Assembly: GCA_002633005.1 (NCBI GenBank)
Contig: NMRA01000462.1
Coordinates: 289,594 to 353,593, forward strand
Origin: Phoronis australis
Taxonomy: Eukaryota > Phoronida > Phoronidae
Direction: 5' to 3'
Length of the DNA stretch: 64,000 nt
The position numbers and the translations under genes are program-made. The notes below the pieces were generated by a model. It saw only the letters and a program-made list of their open reading frames with translations. It searched no databases and was not told the origin of the DNA. Below are positions 61,549-64,000 of the stretch, in pieces. Each line of letters opens with the position of its first letter. The stretch's first letter is position 1.

Positions 61549-64000
61549 GATGTTACATCCTTCAGTCAGGTCTCTATCTCTTCAGCTCGTTCTCGTAAAT
61601 ATGTTTATATGTCTACAACATGTGTTTATTAATAAATGAAAATGGATTCAGGTGTTTTGTGCAATGGGCCCGCCTAAGTGTCTTGTGCACGTCAGTTGCA
61701 ACACGCACTATTTTTCAAACTATGTTACTTTCACCACAATTTACAAAGAAATTGGAAACCCACGTCATGCTCATTTTTAAACTACCGGTATGTTACTTTC
61801 AACACAATTTACAAAGAAATGTGAAACTCACGTCATGCTCATTCAGCTGAGAAATACATGTACAAAAATGCCTTTCGATCTAAGATCATTCGTAGTTTCA
61901 GGATATTGACTCATTTATAAAATATCTGAATATTACCCTTTGACTTCAAATAACATACTTAATTTTTAAAAGTGTTTGTGTTGAGCTTTCGTTTTAATAG
62001 AGTTTTCTTAGAGGGTGACATCAAATTTCACAATGACGTCACATGAAACATGAGGATATGCAAAAATGCAAGTATAGACATTATGACTCTTCATTTGCAA
62101 TAAAACAACAAATCCCAAATTTCTCATTCTAGTTTACTCACGTCAACGAAACGCAATTCACAATCTCAACAACATGACATAATCACCATCTAGTCAGATG
62201 CAGCAGAGGAAATCATAATCTGAAATTGCAGAGCTTTCTTTTGTGATCAGGCTTGAGCTAAACTAACACGTCCACGCTCTAATTTTTGTTATTTCATATC
62301 AAACACGTGAAGCATCAAACTAACTAAAAAAAAATAAATGTTGTAACTGATAGTGGAAAAGCAAAAAATCGAGGTACCCAAATCAAGAAAAGTTTACGTT
62401 TGAGACGTAAGAAAATAAGTGAACTAGGAAATCTAATTAAAGCCACTAAAATAGAAAACTAACAATATTCCTTTTTAAAGGATTTCATTTGCTGATTTAA
62501 TGGCAGAAACTTTTCAGTAACCGTGCCTCTGTTTAAGCAAAGGCAAAAATACGAAATGTGAAAATTTTAAAAAATCAACAATAAAGTGTGTGCAACCCCT
62601 AATCAGGTTTTAGACGGTATGTTTACTCAACATTGACATAAAGTACTGCATCAATGTGCAAGATAAGTACAGCTTGAAGAAATGAATCCGGAAGGTTTTT
62701 GAAAACAGAAACATGGAAGCCTTAATTTTACTACTATGGTACGGCATTTTTCAAACTATCACACAGTAATTAATACAAAAAGTTTTTCTCAGTTACTTGT
62801 CTAACACACAAAAATATTGGTTAACTGTGTCAAGAACTTCTGCAAATAACACTGACCTTAAAAGTTAAATATGCTTTTAAAATCACCTGACACCAAATGT
62901 GCTACTATAAAACGGTGCTATTGAAACGCTGATTTATCAGGGTTAGGTACATGTGAAAATCCCTACGAGTGCTACCTCGTACCACTACTACATGGACACT
63001 GATATCAAATGCGGTATCACTTGAATACTAATGTTCTTTCGATACAGAAAGCATGACTACATTCATCATGTTCGCTGATGACAAAACGAGGTCGTAAATA
63101 AAATAGATGCGAAAGCAATTGGGAACTCAAAAATGACTTCACGTAGGGTTTATGTTACGTCAAACGAGAGAACTGGACAAATAATTTAATAAATATTAAA
63201 CCGTCCACATTTTCAGTTTTCAATAAATCAAAAGGGGACTCTTCATATTGGAGCTCTTTAGAATAATAAGAGCACGAAAATGACTTCAAATTGATCCCGA
63301 CTCAAAGTCCTTTCATACTAACTGAACTCTGGTTTGAGCGGAACGTCGAAGTAAACTACGAAGCTACTTGAATTGTTCGTACCAGCTTCGCTACTTAACG
63401 GCATTCAAGTAAACGGTAGGTGACGCTGTCGTTATCAAAGGAGGTGCTAATACTTCCCATGTGCGATTTTTTAAATGTGACAATTGACTTAAATCTTATT
63501 CCTCAATTGATTCGTGATTATTCAAGCAAAATAAGCAACTATTAGCCAGGAGACTGTCCTTTAATTGTTGACGATGACAGTGGCCCCTGGCAATAATTTT
63601 GATGAGACCAGAGTTGACCGTATATATTGCTCCGCTATTAAATCCACATGTTCACTACAAAGTTAGCTGGCACTGTCAACTTTGATCCAGGACCGAAGTT
63701 AACCTCATACTGACCCCAACTCCCCAAATACTGATGCGTTGACGTAAGAATGAAAGGGCCTTCAGAGTTGGTGGACAGAAATTCAATTACTGCATGAGGG
63801 TTCATTAATTTAAAAATGGAGGAATAAGTTCCACTATCCCATTGTTTGATTAGCTTATGTTCACTAATTAATTTTAGCCTATTAATACTGGCTGGGATCA
63901 AATATCTCCCGCTTTATCAGCCGCAGCCAATGATTTTGTCACACATATTTCTTCGCAGTGGGAAATTTATGAAACACGATGTCCTTATTCATAGATTGAT

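Larger units (their letters stand above)
58536..64000 (-). other. Region upstream of the first visible attractin exon
   Basis: This is presumably intron, because the exon at 58535 starts mid-codon and mid-CUB. I looked for the first half of the CUB domain (a D.L.VYDG-type segment) on the minus strand and did not see it. Contents seen are a 250-bp family copy (60655-60810), an AAT-rich microsatellite (60271-60311) and a tRNA-like SINE head (61477-61548). The rest is unassigned. Confidence 0.5.

Noticed and set aside
63638-63901. 87-codon minus-strand frame near the window end, considered as the upstream CUB exon
   Set aside because: It lacks CUB cysteines and the expected D.L.VYDG-type segment; no similarity to attractin was seen.

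Overview
The window is animal genomic DNA: AT-rich, intron-rich and crowded with degenerate transposable elements. Two conserved animal genes can be read at exon level. I see no bacterial-type operons, rRNA, CRISPR or viral genes. The gene structures, tRNA-derived SINE heads and many small terminal-inverted-repeat elements suggest an invertebrate, possibly a lancelet or hemichordate/echinoderm-like deuterostome. I cannot name the species. An unmerged, slightly divergent 611-bp duplication around a single N suggests an assembly from an outbred, polymorphic individual.

Left part (948-12441, plus strand): the last five exons of MAK16, a nucleolar factor for 60S ribosome assembly. The 5' exons lie left of the window. 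The first visible intron (8.6 kb) holds several mobile-element remnants, including a 1.2-kb element with perfect 24-bp terminal inverted repeats that contains an assembly gap. A poly(A) signal follows the stop codon at 12743.

Middle (about 12.8-24.3 kb): intergenic DNA between convergent genes. It holds terminal-inverted-repeat elements, a 13-copy 57-bp minisatellite (19087-19826) and an internally deleted LINE (20420-20905). No gene is supported here.

Right part (24294-58535, minus strand): 24 exons of an attractin-family receptor. In protein order it encodes the end of a CUB domain, two EGF modules, a Kelch propeller, four PSI-type cysteine modules, two laminin-type EGF modules, a juxtamembrane domain, one transmembrane helix and a cytoplasmic tail with the MASRPFA motif. 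All exon phases match when the duplicated PSI exon is used once. The C-type lectin domain that vertebrate attractins carry between PSI modules is absent. The flanking exons join in frame across a roughly 570-bp intron with no lectin sequence. The start of the CUB domain and the N-terminus were not found and probably lie beyond 64000.

Nested gene: inside the attractin intron between 30879 and 35921, on the opposite strand, is a complete two-exon gene (32317-33969) for a 211-residue secreted single-domain C-type lectin. It lacks the usual EPN/QPD sugar-binding segment. A lectin-less attractin with a free-standing antisense lectin gene in its own intron is the most unusual arrangement seen here.
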